Source: Microcebus murinus
Lineage: Eukaryota; Chordata; Mammalia; Primates; Cheirogaleidae
Assembly: GCF_040939455.1 (NCBI RefSeq)
Contig: NC_134122.1
Location: forward strand, 32,220,001 to 32,284,000
Length of the DNA stretch: 64,000 nt
Direction of reading: 5' to 3'
Shown: piece by piece, positions 41,836 to 52,928 of the stretch
Layout: each line of letters begins with the position of its first letter
Position numbering within the stretch: position 1 is the stretch's first letter
Program-made: the position numbers and the translations under genes
The notes under the pieces: generated by a model
The model's database searches: none
Told to the model about the DNA's origin: nothing
Seen by the model: the letters and a program-made list of their open reading frames with translations, nothing else

Positions 41836-43055
41836 GCCTTGCAGCTCCTCTCACCGCATCCCAGAGCCTCCCTGGAGGGGGAGATGCAGATCCCAGAGGC
41901 CACCTCTGGTGTGCTGGGGCCCTGGGGACAGGGGCTGCTGTGGCCGAGCTCCCTGGGCCAGACGCCTCTTCTACCTAAGCTGTGTCCCTGTCCCCTCTCA
42001 CCCGCTGTCCTCACCCCTCCAGACTGGGGAGCCTGAAGCCTCGTTGGTCACTCTGGGTCGCTGGAGGGTGGGGTGGACAGATCGGGGTTTGGGGAAGCAG
42101 GTGCAGGCCCGGGGGGGGGGGGAGAGAAAGGGCAGATGCCTTGCCGCTCTGAAACGGCCCTCCTCGTCTCCTCCTGTCCCTCCTCCTCTCCCTGAGCTGT
42201 CTCTTGCAACCTTGTCGCGCCGACCTCTCCCTCCTCGCCCAGACTGTCGGCTCCTCCGGGCTCTGGGGTCTTTGCCGTGGACCTCCCGTCACTGGCTTCA
42301 ACTCTTCTCAAACCAGCACCCCCAGCCTCCCGATCCGTGGCTTCCTAGGCCTCCCTGGTTTTCCTGAACACAGAGTCAAACCCGCTGTGGTCCACGGCTT
42401 GCAGATGCTCTGGCTGCAGGGCCGGGCAGGGGAGAAATGCCAGCAGCGGCCCGCTGCCTCGAACACATATTTAGGATGTCCGACCGCTGGGGAAACCTCC
42501 ACCCAAACCACCCCACAGGCCTTTTGTGCAGCCTCGTTCATTATCTTTGGTCCCAACCTCAATAAATACTTCATCTAAAATTTTGCTTCTCTTCTAAAAC
42601 CCCCAGCTCTGTCCGTGACCCCTGGCTGTCACACAAGGGCAGGACCCTGGAGGCCGTCCCTCCCCCTCCTCTGTCGCCTCTGCAGATGTATCTATTTCCT
42701 CATCTGTGTCCCATCTCTGCCACCTCTCTGTCCCCTGGGCAGGCCAGCCTCCTTCTATCCGCTGGTAACTCCCCCACCTGACCAGAAGCCGCGTTGGCAG
42801 ATTACCGTTTTCCAAAAATGGCCCCAAGAATGTTTCTGGGCCCACACACTCTTTTACACTCTTGCCAATCAATCCCTGTCAAGGGGTAGAGTCTACACCG
42901 CTGCTCCGTAGGGAGAAGTGCTCGGTGTTTAACTGCGTCTGCATGTCCCAGTGGTTACCCGGTGGTTCCATATTGGTGCAAGTGGCTTGTTTAGGAACCC
43001 AAGTCCCAGGCTGTGCTAAGTGCCCCCCCCTTTCCATGGCCTCCATTCTCAGAAC
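41836..43055. other. GC-rich unique sequence, no gene recognised
   Basis: It includes a 12-base G run at 42111-42122. The 177-codon plus frame (41834-42367) and the 96-codon minus frame (42011-42301) overlap and have no domain. Short AATAAATACTTCATC text near 42560 may be an L2 tail. Confidence 0.5.
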
Positions 43056-43059
43056 TGGC

Positions 43060-43170
43060 CAGAGAAGAAAATGATCTATGCACGTGTCTGTGTCACTATT
43101 CCGTGGACACCTTTAGTGTGGCATGGGGCCTGGCACACTGCGGGTGCCCAATGGATGCTTCCGGAAGGGG
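43060..43170 (+). repeat. Possible L2 3' end
   Basis: GCATGGGGCCTGGCACACTGCGGGTGCCCAATGGATGC matches the GTGCCTGGCACATAGTAGGTGCTCAATAAATG tail shared by L2 and MIR. The upstream part is not recognisable. Confidence 0.4.
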
Positions 43171-43722
43171 ATCGCTCACACTTGATGTTCTCTTAGTTTT
43201 TCTCAGTCAAGCCTATATTTCCCCTTCCTTAAAGCTCTCGACTAAGGAAGTGATACCTGAATCTTGGTGGATACAAACTGCTCCTCCGCGCCAGGTACAA
43301 TTTTGACACCTGGATGGATGGATGGAGTCCCCAGCCCGCATCCCTGCGATGCCAGTACAGCGGGCCCAGCCATCCGCATCACGGGCCGGCTGCCCTGGCT
43401 CCAAGCTTCTGCTTTCGGAGTTATGCTAGACATCACGGGGAGTGGTGTGCAGCCGAGTACATGATGATTTGCACGAGCTTGAACATGAGACCACAACTGT
43501 GCTCTCTTGGAGAAAACCATAGCCTGCAGGCTCTGTGAAGTTGGCCATTTTGCTGCAAAGAAATCAAAACCAGTTCTTCCTTTTCCTAAATGGCGCGGTC
43601 TGGAGAAAATAGTCAATCAGCCAATAACCAATGCGTCAGAAAGGGTTTTCTGTGTCCCAGACCCACACAAGGACCAGTAGGGCCAAGGAAGTTAGGACGT
43701 AGTTTCGGCTGTGAGGCCATAC
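43171..43722. other. Unique sequence, no gene recognised
   Basis: A short GGATGGATGGATGG repeat lies at 43313-43326. No gene is seen. Confidence 0.5.
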
Positions 43723-43724
43723 TC

Positions 43725-43995
43725 TTCGGCAATGCAGCCCATAATAGTCACAGCTTCCATGAATCTGCTGCACCAGGCTTTGTGCTGGGTGCTCTTATAA
43801 AAATATCTTCCATTTTTTGAGCCCCTTTTTTTTTTGTGCCCAGCCTGTACTAAACTTTAACTACTCAATCTCATTTTGTCCTTCCAACCATGTGGGGTAC
43901 TATGTCCCCATTTCTCAATGGGGGATCACGTGATTCCACTGAAACCACCCCGCTGGTGCGGAACAGAGGCAGGTGGGACCCCAAGTCTACCTGAT
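43725..43995 (-). repeat. MIR SINE, possibly two overlapping copies
   Basis: Antisense MIR tail words occur twice: GCACCAGGCTTTGTGCTGGGTGCTC at about 43769 and GTGCCCAGCCTGTACTAAACTTTAACTACTCAATCTC at about 43838. These are followed by TGTCCCCATTTCTCAATGGGG and GGAACAGAGGCAGGTGGGACCCCAAGTC. The double tail suggests two partial copies. Confidence 0.65.
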
Positions 43996-44460
43996 GATGA
44001 AGCCCACAGATTTGTCCCTGAGGGTGCCAGGCTGCCGATGTGAGCCGTGCCAGGATTGAGTGTCCTCTGATGAGCTGTGCTCTGGGTTGGTGACAGTGAG
44101 GGGAGGCCACATCAGGGCAGGTGGGAGCTGGAGAACCGCAGAAGGGCCAACATGGTCAAGGTGGCATCATTTATCCGGGGAATGAGCAGGCATGAGGAGG
44201 TCTATTTGGAAAGCAAATGGCTCTGGCAAATTCCAAAGACATGAGGAACTTGCAAGGAAAATTCTTTTTGCACGAAGGTAGGGAGCTGTAGCAAGGTGTC
44301 CTGGGCCCCAGTGCTGGTGGCTCAGGGATGTGGCCAGTGGGGGGGGGGGGTAAATGCAGGCCCCTGTAGCACCTTTGGCCTGGGTGACAGGTGGGAGGAG
44401 CCATAGTACAGGTCACCGGGGAGTCTCCAATACTCCCCAGGGGCCAAGGACAATAAAGGA
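43996..44460. other. Unique sequence, no gene recognised
   Basis: It includes a 12-base G run at 44339-44350. The 143-codon minus frame at 44171-44602 gains length from the pyrimidine tract and has no domain. Confidence 0.5.
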
Positions 44461-44469
44461 AGTTCCCTG

Positions 44470-44650
44470 GTTTGTCCTTCCCTCCCTCCCTTTCTTCCTC
44501 CCTCGAAACCTCCCTTCTTCCCTTCCATCTTTCCTTCCATCTCTCTATCTCTGCCTCTCTCTCTCTCAGTCTTCCTCTTTCATACATCAATTTTCCCATC
44601 ATCCATCCTGTTCATCCATCTGTCCCTCCATCCATCTAACCCTCTCTCTA
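44470..44650 (+). repeat. Polypyrimidine (CCTT/CTCT/ATCC) tract
   Basis: About 180 bp of almost pure pyrimidine with decayed CCTCCCTTTCTT, CTCTCTCTCTCT and CATCCATC units, interrupted by short words. Confidence 0.9.
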
Positions 44651-44764
44651 CTCATCTCTGGCTTGCTATAGAAGGTATTTAGGGGAGAGAATAATCCCAT
44701 AGAGGGCTTAGGGTTTTCCAAGCCTGGCTTTGGCGATGGTCATTGCCAGCTCCTCAGAGCCGAG

Positions 44765-44860
44765 ATGCTGAGTCAGGGCCTCAGTCTTCTCATCTGTAAA
44801 GTGGTGGAGTTGGACCTGAAAACCCCGAGGGTCCATTTGAGCTGCAATGTCCTATGAGTC
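44765..44860 (+). repeat. MIR SINE fragment
   Basis: CAGGGCCTCAGTCTTCTCATCTGTAAAGTGGTGGAGTTGGACC carries the MIR core. The flanks are lost. Confidence 0.75.
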
Positions 44861-45660
44861 TCTGACTTGGAGCCTGGAACCTCCTGGTTGATGGCCCCCT
44901 GAGGAGATTCCAGGGCTCCCTTCCAGCTTTTGAGCCTGTTTTGCAGCCACAGGGGCCTCCGGGGCAGCAGGGAAGCCAAGAGCCGGGAGCCTGCCTTGTG
45001 CGGGTGAGCGATCGGCGTGAGGGTGATTTGTGAGGGCAGAGCCCAGCGCCCGCCCGCTGCAGGGCTGGGGTTTCCCGGGGCGCTGGCGCGCTCCGACATC
45101 TGCTACTCTTCACTCCAGCGAGACTGATTTGCTCCAGATGGGCCCCTGCAGACTGTTTTGGCTGTGCTGGCAAGTGTGGCGGCCGATCGTGTTTCATCTC
45201 GGAGCCCGAAGAGACGGCAGAGCACATGTTAACTGCTGCGGCTAAAAGGCCAGCAGATTCTACGAGAGGCCCCGATTCCAAATGACTCCTCCGGAGCAGA
45301 CAGGCGTATCCCCCTGAGCTGTCACCCTCACTTCAAAGAAATGTCTCCCCTGGATCTCACGGAGGGCTGCCTGGCTTGGCGGGCCGGGTTAGGGCGAATC
45401 TCCCAGCCGGAGGGAAGACGGTTTCATTGGTTAAGTCGGACCTTGAGGTCCACGCTTGTGGCTGTTCTCCAGCTAACAAGAGCTTTGACCTCACCGCAGG
45501 GGACTCAGCCACCTGCCCTGGACTCAAGCATTCGCTAACAAGACCCCTTTAGGAAGCTTCTCCCATAAGCCCTAGCTGACCGAGCCCACCCCTTGAGGCC
45601 TAAACCCCATTCCTTTTTGAGTCTTTATTTCCCAGAGTAGCTGGACAAAGGAGAAAGATC
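44861..45660. other. GC-rich unique sequence, no gene recognised
   Basis: CpG words are enriched from 44990 to 45110 (GCGATCGGCGTGAGG, GGGGCGCTGGCGCGCTCCG). The 163-codon minus frame at 44790-45281 has no domain. Confidence 0.45.
45090..45290. promoter_or_regulatory. Candidate conserved non-coding element next to CpG-rich DNA
   Basis: Repeat-free block with an E-box-like CACATGTTAACTGC near 45220, GGCGGCCGATCGTGTTTC and GACTCCTCCGGAGC. CpGs are retained. Conservation is untested. Confidence 0.28.
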
Positions 45661-45664
45661 CCTG

Positions 45665-45790
45665 GCTGGGAGTCAGGAAACCTGAGTTGGAAACGTGAAG
45701 CTCTTGCTCCCTGGCTGAGTGATCTTAGACCAGTCATTTTACCCTCCAGGGCCTCGATTTCCTCATTTGTAACTTACAATGCAAGTCTCC
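45665..45790 (+). repeat. MIR SINE fragment
   Basis: CTGGGAGTCAGGAAACCTGAGTTGG, CTCCCTGGCTGAGTGATCTTAGACCAGTCATTTTACCC and CCTCGATTTCCTCATTTGTAAC follow the MIR core. Confidence 0.9.
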
Positions 45791-46200
45791 TTTCAAGATC
45801 AGAGGCTCATTGTGTCTATAGTTTTCAATTTTTTGTTCAGAGGTAAGTATTGTTGGGAGCAGTGGGCACCAGCCTGGACTTCTTTAGCAAGAGGTATAAA
45901 CATAAAGACATTCGACAGCTGCAAATTATCATCGAGCCCCAGGTCAGGGACAGTGTCTCAATTCTGTAAGACCCAAAGAAAACTCTTTTCTGCAAGGGAC
46001 TTCGTCAGGGCAGTCCCTGGACACACTGAGCAGTAGGACAGCGGGACGGGGGACAACCAGCACGGATGGGTCAGTGTGGGCACCTGTAGCACATTGGCCT
46101 GGGTGGTAGGTATAGAGTTGACGTCTGCTGGGGGTTTTTCCTCCACTAACTTTACCAGATAGGTTTTTTTTTTTTTTTCTTTTATCCGCCCCCCCACCCA
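45791..46200. other. Unique sequence with a T run
   Basis: A T run and C run (46164-46198) precede the next LTR. No gene is seen. Confidence 0.5.
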
Positions 46201-46201
46201 G

Positions 46202-46553
46202 TGCTAGTTTATTTGTGCCACTATAACAAAAATATCAGCGACTGGGTTGCTTAAACAACAATTTATTTCCCGTAGCTCTGGAAGCTGGCATTCCGAGATC
46301 AAGGCGCCAGCACATTTGGTGTCTGGCGAAGGTCTGTTTCCCGGTTCACACGTGGCTGTGTTTTCTCCATGTCCTCACATGGCAGAGAGCAGAGAGCTCC
46401 ATGGGGTCCCTCGTATAAGAGCACCAATCCCACCTCGAGGCTTCTACCCTCACGATCTAATGATCTAATAACCCCACCTCCTAATGCCATCGCACTGAGG
46501 GTTAGGATTCCAACATATGAATTTTAGGGGTGACATAGACATTCAGTCCATAA
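46202..46553 (-). mobile_element. MLT1-type MaLR LTR, antisense
   Basis: It starts TGCTAGTTTATTTGTGCCAC and shows GAAGCTGGCATTCCGAGATCAAGGCGCCAGC, TCCTCACATGGCAGAGAGC, GATCTAATAACCCCACCTCC and ATTCCAACATATGAATTTTAGGGG. It ends ACATTCAGTCCATA. No internal region. Confidence 0.9.
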
Positions 46554-46796
46554 AAACTTGTCCCCCCTCCCATAGTACTAGCACAAAGTCAAACACCTGC
46601 AGGTTCTTATTAAATACTTAGATTCATGTAAGAGTGCACCATTATGACTAAAAACGTCCTTACATATCTGCAGTGAAAAAGGTAAAGAGGAAGGAGAGGA
46701 GAAGTGGGAAAGAGAGAAAGAAAGAGGGGAGGTATGGTGGATTTTTACTGTATCTATTTAACCAAACTGGATTTATGCTTCCTGTAAGCCCCTGCT
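46554..46796. other. Unique sequence with a purine-rich piece
   Basis: A GGAAGGAGAGGAGAAG-type tract at 46680-46735 is the only notable feature. Confidence 0.5.
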
Positions 46797-46797
46797 C

Positions 46798-47046
46798 CTG
46801 TGGTTTGAATGTGTCCCCCAAAAGTTCACGAGTTGGAAAATTGGCCCCCAATGCAGCCATGTTGAGAGTTGGGACTCTTGGGAGGGGGTTAGAACAGCCC
46901 GCCTGCTATAACAAGCCAGTTTGGCCATCTCTTGTGAGCCCTTCTCCCCCTGTGATGCCTTCTACCATGTTGTGATGGAACATGAGGCCCTTACCAGAAG
47001 CTGACCAGATGCAGCTGCCTGCTCTTGGACTTGCCAGCCTCCGTGA
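46798..47046 (+). mobile_element. MST/MLT1-type MaLR LTR, 3' truncated
   Basis: It starts CTGTGGTTTGAATGTGTCCCCC and shows TTGGAAAATTGGCCCCCAATGC, ATGAGGCCCTTACCAGAAGCTGACC and CTTGGACTTGCCAGCCTCC. It stops where a MIR begins, so the polyadenylation region is missing. Confidence 0.85.
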
Positions 47047-47230
47047 CCTGAGCTAACTCTGCCACTTACTAGCTGTGTGACTCTGGATAATATACTCCAC
47101 CTCTCTGGGTTTCAGTATCGTCACCCAAAAAACAGGGATGGTAGCCACTTTGTAGGGTGGTTTTGAAGGCTTAGTGACCAAATGGATATCAAATTGTTTG
47201 GAAAACATTCATTCAAAGACCTGAGGGCAC
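47047..47230 (+). repeat. MIR SINE
   Basis: GAGCTAACTCTGCCACTTACTAGCTGTGTGACTCTGG, ACTCCACCTCTCTGGGTTTCAGTATCGTCACC and GGATGGTAGCCACTTTGTAGGGTGG follow MIR closely. Confidence 0.93.
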
Positions 47231-47340
47231 AACATGGTATCATATATCAAGTTGTCTGTACCTTGTGTTCTGGATTATTTTTTATAGACTCTCTAAGGGG
47301 AACAAGGTCAGATGAAAAGCTAGTTTTAAAATAAAACCAA

Positions 47341-47645
47341 GGCTGGGTGTCTTGTAAGCCCAGCACTTGGGGAGGCTGAGGGAGGAGGATTGCTTGAGGC
47401 CCGGAGTTCAAGACCAGCCTGGGCAACATAGTGCGAGACCTCGTCACTACAAAAAGTAGAAAAATTAGCTGGGCATGGTGGCGTGTGACTGTAGTTTCAG
47501 CTACTCAGGAGGCTGAGGCAGGAGTATGTCTTGAGTTCAGGAGTTGGAGGCTGGAGCGAGCTATGATCACACCATTGTGCTCCAGCCTGGGTGAGAGGAG
47601 AGAGACCCTGTCTCAAAAAAATAAAATAATAAAATAAAATACAGC
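47341..47645 (+). mobile_element. Older Alu (AluJ-like) SINE, sense
   Basis: GACCAGCCTGGGCAACATAG and GAGCGAGCTATGATCACACC are AluJ-type words, unlike the strepsirrhine-specific wording of the other copies. Target-site duplication AAAATAAAACCAA (47328-47340) and AAAATAAAGCCAA (47646-47658). Confidence 0.95.
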
Positions 47646-47658
47646 AAAATAAAGCCAA

Positions 47659-48685
47659 TGGTTAACTCCTAGCTGAAGCTTGGTGTGAAAGAGTCCATAG
47701 ACAGAGCCTGGTGTCCCCACCCCAGGGAGATAAACCTGGGGTGTGTGGGGGGCAATCCTCCTGTAAAATCAGGTTGCAGATGGGGTCACCGCATGGCAGG
47801 AGTGGGGTCCTAAAGGGGATCTAGATGCCATGTCAGACGGGGGTCTGTTTGGAGAGCTTGGGGCACGGCCAGAGATGCCATGCAGGTGCCCTGTAAGGCA
47901 AGGTAACTGGTGGGGTCAGCTCTCTGCCTACCCCTGCTGCCCCCACGAGCGGAGACCTCACCCTGACTCCCACCATGAGGTGGGGGGAGCACACCCAGGT
48001 GCCAATCTGGAGGGCGAGGAGAAGGAGGAGCGGGGAGGAGTTAGGGATGGGGGCTGGGGTTTCGGAGAGCTGGAGGATGATGTGTGAGTCAAGGACTGGC
48101 TCAGGATTGAGTCCAGGGATGGAAAAATCTCAGGCCCGATCCTGTTTTGAGGGCCGAGGAGCTCGTAGGCTGTGTGGCGGCCTCCTCCGCGGCTTAGTAA
48201 GAGGAGGAAGGCAGCTGCTGCCAGCCAGCAGAGCGGGGTCGCCCCCTGAGGATTGCTCCCGGGCTGCTGTGGACCGTCACAGAGGAGCCATTTCTGGCTT
48301 TCTTCGTGCCATACCCAGGAAAAGCAGAGTGGACTCAGTCCAGACTTCTCAGGCTTTCTAGTGGTAACAGCAGTGTTGTCGTGGGATCCTGGAAGGGGAC
48401 CCTGTCCCCTGTCACAGCGTCCAGAGGTCACGGATGCACACTCGGCTCCAAGTCTCCCACATTTGCTAGTCGACAATTGCTTTGGGGGACCCCTATTGCC
48501 CCTGACTTTTACTATTCCGTATGTATATCTAGGTCGGGTGCTTTGGGTAGGACATGGAGAAGGTAAGCAAGGCTTCGTGGAGTTTTAGGGGAAAAACCTG
48601 AACTGACTGGACATTTCCAAAAGGAAGGGGAAAGGCTCCAAGCCATGTTCAGAGCTTGAGGGTGAGTTCAATGCCATGCAAACCT
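47659..48685. other. Unique sequence, no gene recognised
   Basis: The frames at 47958-48476 (minus, 172 codons) and 47975-48361 (plus, 128 codons) overlap on opposite strands and have no domain. A purine-rich part lies at 48010-48060. Confidence 0.5.
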
Positions 48686-48689
48686 CACA

Positions 48690-48890
48690 GCATCACAGTG
48701 TCAATGTATAGGCTGGGGCCCAAGAAGCCCCTGAGCATCATCCATTATATATATCCATTTTATAGATAAGGACACTGAGCCACAGAGTGGTTAAAGAACT
48801 TGTTCAAGGTCACACAGCTAGTAAATGGCATGGCTGGGTCTAAGCCAAGTCGTCTGGCTCCAAGTCCACACTTCTAGCTCTGCCTCTTTC
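48690..48890 (-). repeat. MIR SINE, near full length
   Basis: Antisense MIR: TATCCATTTTATAGATAAGGACACTGAGCCACAGAGTGGTTAAAGAACTTGTTCAAGGTCACACAGC, TAGTAAATGGCATGGCTGGG and CTGGCTCCAAGTCCAC. Confidence 0.95.
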
Positions 48891-48915
48891 TCTTCTTGCC
48901 TTCTTTCTTTCCTCT

Positions 48916-49058
<143 letters not shown>

Positions 49059-49114
49059 CCTCTCTTCCTTAACTCTCCCCCCGCCCACTGCCTCTTTCTT
49101 TTCTTCTTTCTTTC

Positions 49115-49390
49115 TGGTATTTGCATATGTTTTAATATTATAAAAGCCCTATAAACTCAGTATGAAAAACCAGGGAAAGCAAGAAAAGAATTCCACATTC
49201 ACAATCCCAGACCCTAATATAACTCTTAACATTTTTATGTCCTTTTTATTCCTGTGCCCATTTTTTTAAATGGTTGCCATATGAATGTCGATACTATCAT
49301 GTATGTATTTTGATTTTTTTCACTTAATCTTTGTAAAAATCTTCCATGTTTTCTTATAGTTTTCTTGTCTTCAGGTTTGTGAGGAAGTGT
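49115..49390. repeat. Possible old LINE fragment
   Basis: GTATTTGCATATGTTTTAATATTATAAAAG and TTGATTTTTTTCACTTAATCTTTGTAAAAATCTTCCATG have the feel of old L1/L2 3' sequence. The family is not certain. Confidence 0.35.
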
Positions 49391-49795
49391 GCTAAGAATT
49401 GAGAATTCCAAAGAGAATAAGAGAACAAGACCCCAGTGCTACTGGAGAATTGTGCAAAGTTACAATATAGAGTTCCCGGGAGAATTACATTTTCCAGGTT
49501 TTTCCATTGCTCTTGGTGCAAAGTCATGAAGCCACATTCTACACCATTTATTATTTTGGACTATATCCTACTCTTTCTTGTTTCCATGGTACTTGCCAGC
49601 CCTTTGAGTCGTCTTTGTTGTTCTTCTGGAACCCTCTAGACTTAACAAATCTCTCCATCCAGGGTCTTGGTCCTTTTCCACTTGCCTGTTTTTCTTTGTA
49701 GCATAATAGCCTTTAAAAAAAGACATTCTGCCTTCCTTTAAAACCTGTGTCATTTGTTTCCCTGTGTTCACTGCTAATCCTTCTCTATTTTGTAA
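49391..49795. other. Unique sequence, no gene recognised
   Basis: No repeat is named with confidence. CCTTTGAGTCG and CTTGCCTGTTTTTCTTTG have a weak L2-like look. Confidence 0.4.
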
Positions 49796-49965
49796 TGCTG
49801 CTATGTAATAACAACTGTTTTAAAATTATTTTTATATAAGGCTATGAGGAAAAGTACAAAATATTTGTATATCATATACTTAATCCCCTACTGTTGGGCA
49901 CTTAGGTTGTGTCTCTGTCCCCTGTGATATGTAACGTGGTGATGAGCATCTTCCACGAATGCCTC
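49796..49965. repeat. Possible old LINE fragment
   Basis: TACTGTTGGGCACTTAGGTTGTGTCTC and GTGGTGATGAGCATCTTCC resemble the antisense L1M phrase for 'gacatttgggttgtttcc...ctatgaacatc'. It is decayed. Confidence 0.4.
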
Positions 49966-49979
49966 TGTTTTTTCCATTC

Positions 49980-50395
49980 ATTGAAATCTCACTTTCACCA
50001 CCTAACATGTCTTTCCCTGTGACCTCTTTGTGGCTAAATCCAATGGACCCTGATCCATCTTTGCCTTACTTAGCCCATCTGTAGCACTGGGTTCCTTCTC
50101 CTCAGAAAACTTTTCCTCCTTGGCTTTGGGACACGTTCTCACCTGGGCCAACTTGAGCTGTTCTTTCTCACTCTTCTACAAATCCCTGCCTCACCCCCTA
50201 AGGCTCCTTAGCCTCTTTCTTTTTGTACCTCTGTTATTCAATGTCCTCACTGTGCATGTTCGCCCTGGGCATTCGAGTCCATTTTGATGGCTTGAATTGA
50301 TTGATATCTACATATTGATTCTGATTCTATATTTTTGGCCCTGACCTGCAAGCACATATAATGGTAATATTTGTGTAAGTCATACTTTTTTTTAG
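49980..50395 (+). repeat. L2 LINE fragment
   Basis: The order AAATCCAATGGACCCTGATCCATCTTTGCCTTACTTAGCCC, CTTGGCTTTGGGACACGTTCTCACC, CTTAGCCTCTTTC and CAATGTCCTCACTGTGCATG follows the L2 ORF2 region. Confidence 0.7.
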
Positions 50396-50399
50396 GACC

Positions 50400-50510
50400 T
50401 AATCTTTAATGAGCCTGACTAAACCAGACACTGTTCTAAGTATTTGCCATGTGTTATTTAACTTGATCCAAAAAGTCCCTTTGCAGCTGGGACTATTGTT
50501 GTCATTGTAG
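50400..50510 (-). repeat. Possible MIR or related SINE fragment
   Basis: CAGACACTGTTCTAAGTATTTGCCATGTGTTATTTAACTTGATCC resembles the antisense MIR tail. The rest is missing. Confidence 0.5.
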
Positions 50511-50514
50511 TTAA

Positions 50515-51160
50515 TCAAAAATTGAAATCTACTATGTCCCTACCAGAATGTCCTACAGATCAAGTCCTATCAGCTCTGTCCCCTTGATATTGCCTGAGTT
50601 CTTCTTTCCTTGTCCCCCTGCCCCGTCTGTGGTTTGGGCCTCAGTGTCTCTCTCCTTGACAATTGTAGCATCTTCCTAACATATTATAGCCTCAAGGCCT
50701 TGACTTCTGCAGTCTCCTCGCTGTGCCAAGTGACGTTCCTAAGATAAGACACTATCTAGCTGCCAGCTCCGGCCAAAGCTTGACATGAAAGCATTTCCCC
50801 CATGACTTTGGCCTCTTGCCCTCAGCACAGCTGTGCAGCTCCTTGTGAATGTGTTATTTACTTCCACTTAGTGGCACTGCTGCCTACCAGCCACACTTTC
50901 TGGGGTACCTCTGACATGAGATGGGTGCTCCTGTCTGGAGCATTCCTCCCTATGTCCTCTCCTTCATCTTCTGGCCGAGCACATGGTGTGGGGCTCTGAG
51001 CACACCTGGAGCAGATCCCTCCTCCTGGAGACCTCACATGACTATTCTGGTGTGATTTGCACTCGACTGGGATTAAAACCATTCAACATCTTTCCTCCCC
51101 GGCTCCCACTAAGCAGCAAGTCTGGTTTTGAGGAGGACACTCCGTGCATTTTGCAGAAAC
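50515..51160 (+). repeat. Probable L2 LINE remnants
   Basis: CCTTGTCCCCCTGCCCCGTC, CAATTGTAGCATCTTCCTAAC and TTTGGCCTCTTGCCCTCAGC are consistent with late L2 ORF2/3' sequence. Decay is heavy and unique DNA is likely mixed in. Confidence 0.4.
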
Positions 51161-51829
51161 AAGTATAAGGAGCTAGTTTGCACACAGGCAGCTGAAGCTC
51201 GTCCAGCCCTTGGACAGGGAGTCTGTAGTCTGGTCCAAGGCACAATGTTCACATTCCTTGGATGCTGTTCAGTTAACACGCCCCACGGTCCTTGCTCAGG
51301 GTTTGGGGCCCTGGCAGAAAAGGTGGCCAGGGACTCGGCTGGCCCGCCATTGCATTTCAGGAAAGACAGGCCCAGAGAGTAAGAAGGCCAGGCCCCAGGT
51401 CTGATGGGAAAATTCTAGGGGGCAGAGAAAGACTTTGCAAGAGCATTCTCGAATGTTATTAAAACAGTGTGTTCCTTTGGAAACAGAAGAGAGACTCCAC
51501 TGTTCCCTGGTGTTCGCTCACAGGCTGAGTGACCCAGGCAGTTTTGTTCCATTTGCTCGGTGGCCTGTGATGACAGCATTTGCAGCAACTGAGCCGGCTC
51601 AGGCTGGTTGTAAATCACCGGGGAGGCCCATCCAGGGAGGAGAAAAGAGTTTCAAATTTCCGCCAAGAAAGAGTCAGTAAATGCCTTCCAGAAACTTCAG
51701 GCTCCGAAAAGTGTGGCCATGTGTTTTCCTCCCCAGTCAGCTATAGAAAGGCAAGAAAGCTAGGGGACCTGGCAAACCATCCTTTTGTCCTTCAGGAGGA
51801 AATTTGCCTTAAGAAGAAAAACCCTTAAA
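51161..51829. other. Unique sequence, no gene recognised
   Basis: No named repeat. GAGCATTCTCGAATGTTATTAAAACAG near 51440 is AT-rich and unique. No gene is seen. Confidence 0.45.
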
Positions 51830-52288
51830 CATGTTCAAATCTTTTAACCCTTGGTCCAGCCCAGTAATTTGTCTTTAAGAAATAATTTAAAAAGAACACC
51901 CCAAATTTATACAGAGCCATGCTTGACACAGGGTTTTTCTAATAGCAAGAACAACAAAGCAACACACACACAAACATCTTAAATGTCCAATTATAGGGGA
52001 CTAACTTAACTGAAGTACATCCATGTTGGGCTCTACTCAGCCATTTCAAAGGCATATTTTCCAGGAAATATGAGAGACCTAGAAAAATGCTCATACTACA
52101 AAATTAATTAGATGAAACAAATATGTATATAAATAGAATAAATATAGGAAATAAATATTCCCAAATATTCATAATCTCTTTAAGAAATCGGATGATGAAT
52201 GATTTTTATATGATTTTTATATTTTTATATGTGTTCAAATATTTTCAACACTGTATGTTGATGTTATAGTCCATTAAAAAGAAAGATA
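51830..52288 (+). repeat. Old L1M 3' region fragment, sense
   Basis: AATTTGTCTTTAAGAAATAATTTAAAAAG, ATAGGGGACTAACTTAACTGAAGTACATCCATG, CTACTCAGCCATTTCAAAGGC and AATACTCATACTACAAAATTA-like text match the 'nnttaaatnaattatggtacatccatac...cagccatt' part of old L1 elements. Confidence 0.6.
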
Positions 52289-52618
52289 GGCCAGGCGCGG
52301 TGGCTCACACCTGTAATCCTAGCATTCTGAGAGGCCGAGGCAGGTGGATCTTTTGAGCTCAGGAGTTCGAGACCAGCCTGAGCAAGAGCGAGAGCTTGTC
52401 TCTGCTAAAAATAGAAATAAAATTACTTGGACAGTTAAAAATATATAGAAAAAATTAGCTGGGCATGGTGGTGCATGCCTGTAGTCCCAGCTACTCGGGA
52501 GGCTGAAGCAGAAGGATTGCTTGAGCCCAGGAGTTTGAGGTTACTGTGAGCTAGGCTGACGCCATGGCACTCTAGCCAGGGCAACACAGTGAGACTCTGT
52601 CTCAGAAAAAAAAAAAGA
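52289..52618 (+). mobile_element. Strepsirrhine Alu SINE, sense (first of two in tandem)
   Basis: GGCCAGGCGCGGTGGCTC, CCTAGCATTCTGAGAGGCC, GCCTGAGCAAGAGCGAGAGC, the linker ACTTGGACAGTTAAAAATATATAG and GAGCTAGGCTGACGCCATGGCACTCTAGCC. The A-tail ends in AAAGACAGTTAAATCC, directly before the second Alu. Confidence 0.96.
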
Positions 52619-52628
52619 CAGTTAAATC

Positions 52629-52928
52629 CAGATGCGGTGGCTCACACCTGTAATCCTAGCACTCTGTGAGGCCAAGGAGGGAGGATCACTTGAGGTCAGG
52701 AGTTTGAGATTAGCCTCAGCAAGAGCGAGATCCCATCTCTACAAAATAAAAATAGAAAAGTTAGCTGGGCATTGTGATTTGCCCCAGTAGTCCCAGCTAC
52801 TCAGGAGGCTGAGGCAGGAGGATCGCTTGAGCCCAGAAGTTTGAGGTTGCTGTGAGCTAGGCTGACACCTCTGCAATCTAGCTGGGCAACAGAGTGAGAG
52901 ACCTTGTCTCAAAAAAAAAAAAAAAAAA
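52629..52928 (+). mobile_element. Strepsirrhine Alu SINE, sense (second of two in tandem)
   Basis: AGATGCGGTGGCTCACACC, CCTAGCACTCTGTGAGGCC, CCTCAGCAAGAGCGAGATCCC, GAGCTAGGCTGACACC and an 18-base A-tail. It follows the first Alu after about 10 bp in the same orientation. Confidence 0.95.

Noticed and set aside
42111..42122. G runs (also 44339-44350 and the C run at 32210-32221) as G-quadruplexes
   Set aside because: Single mononucleotide runs without the spaced pattern of four G tracts; they are more likely slippage products.
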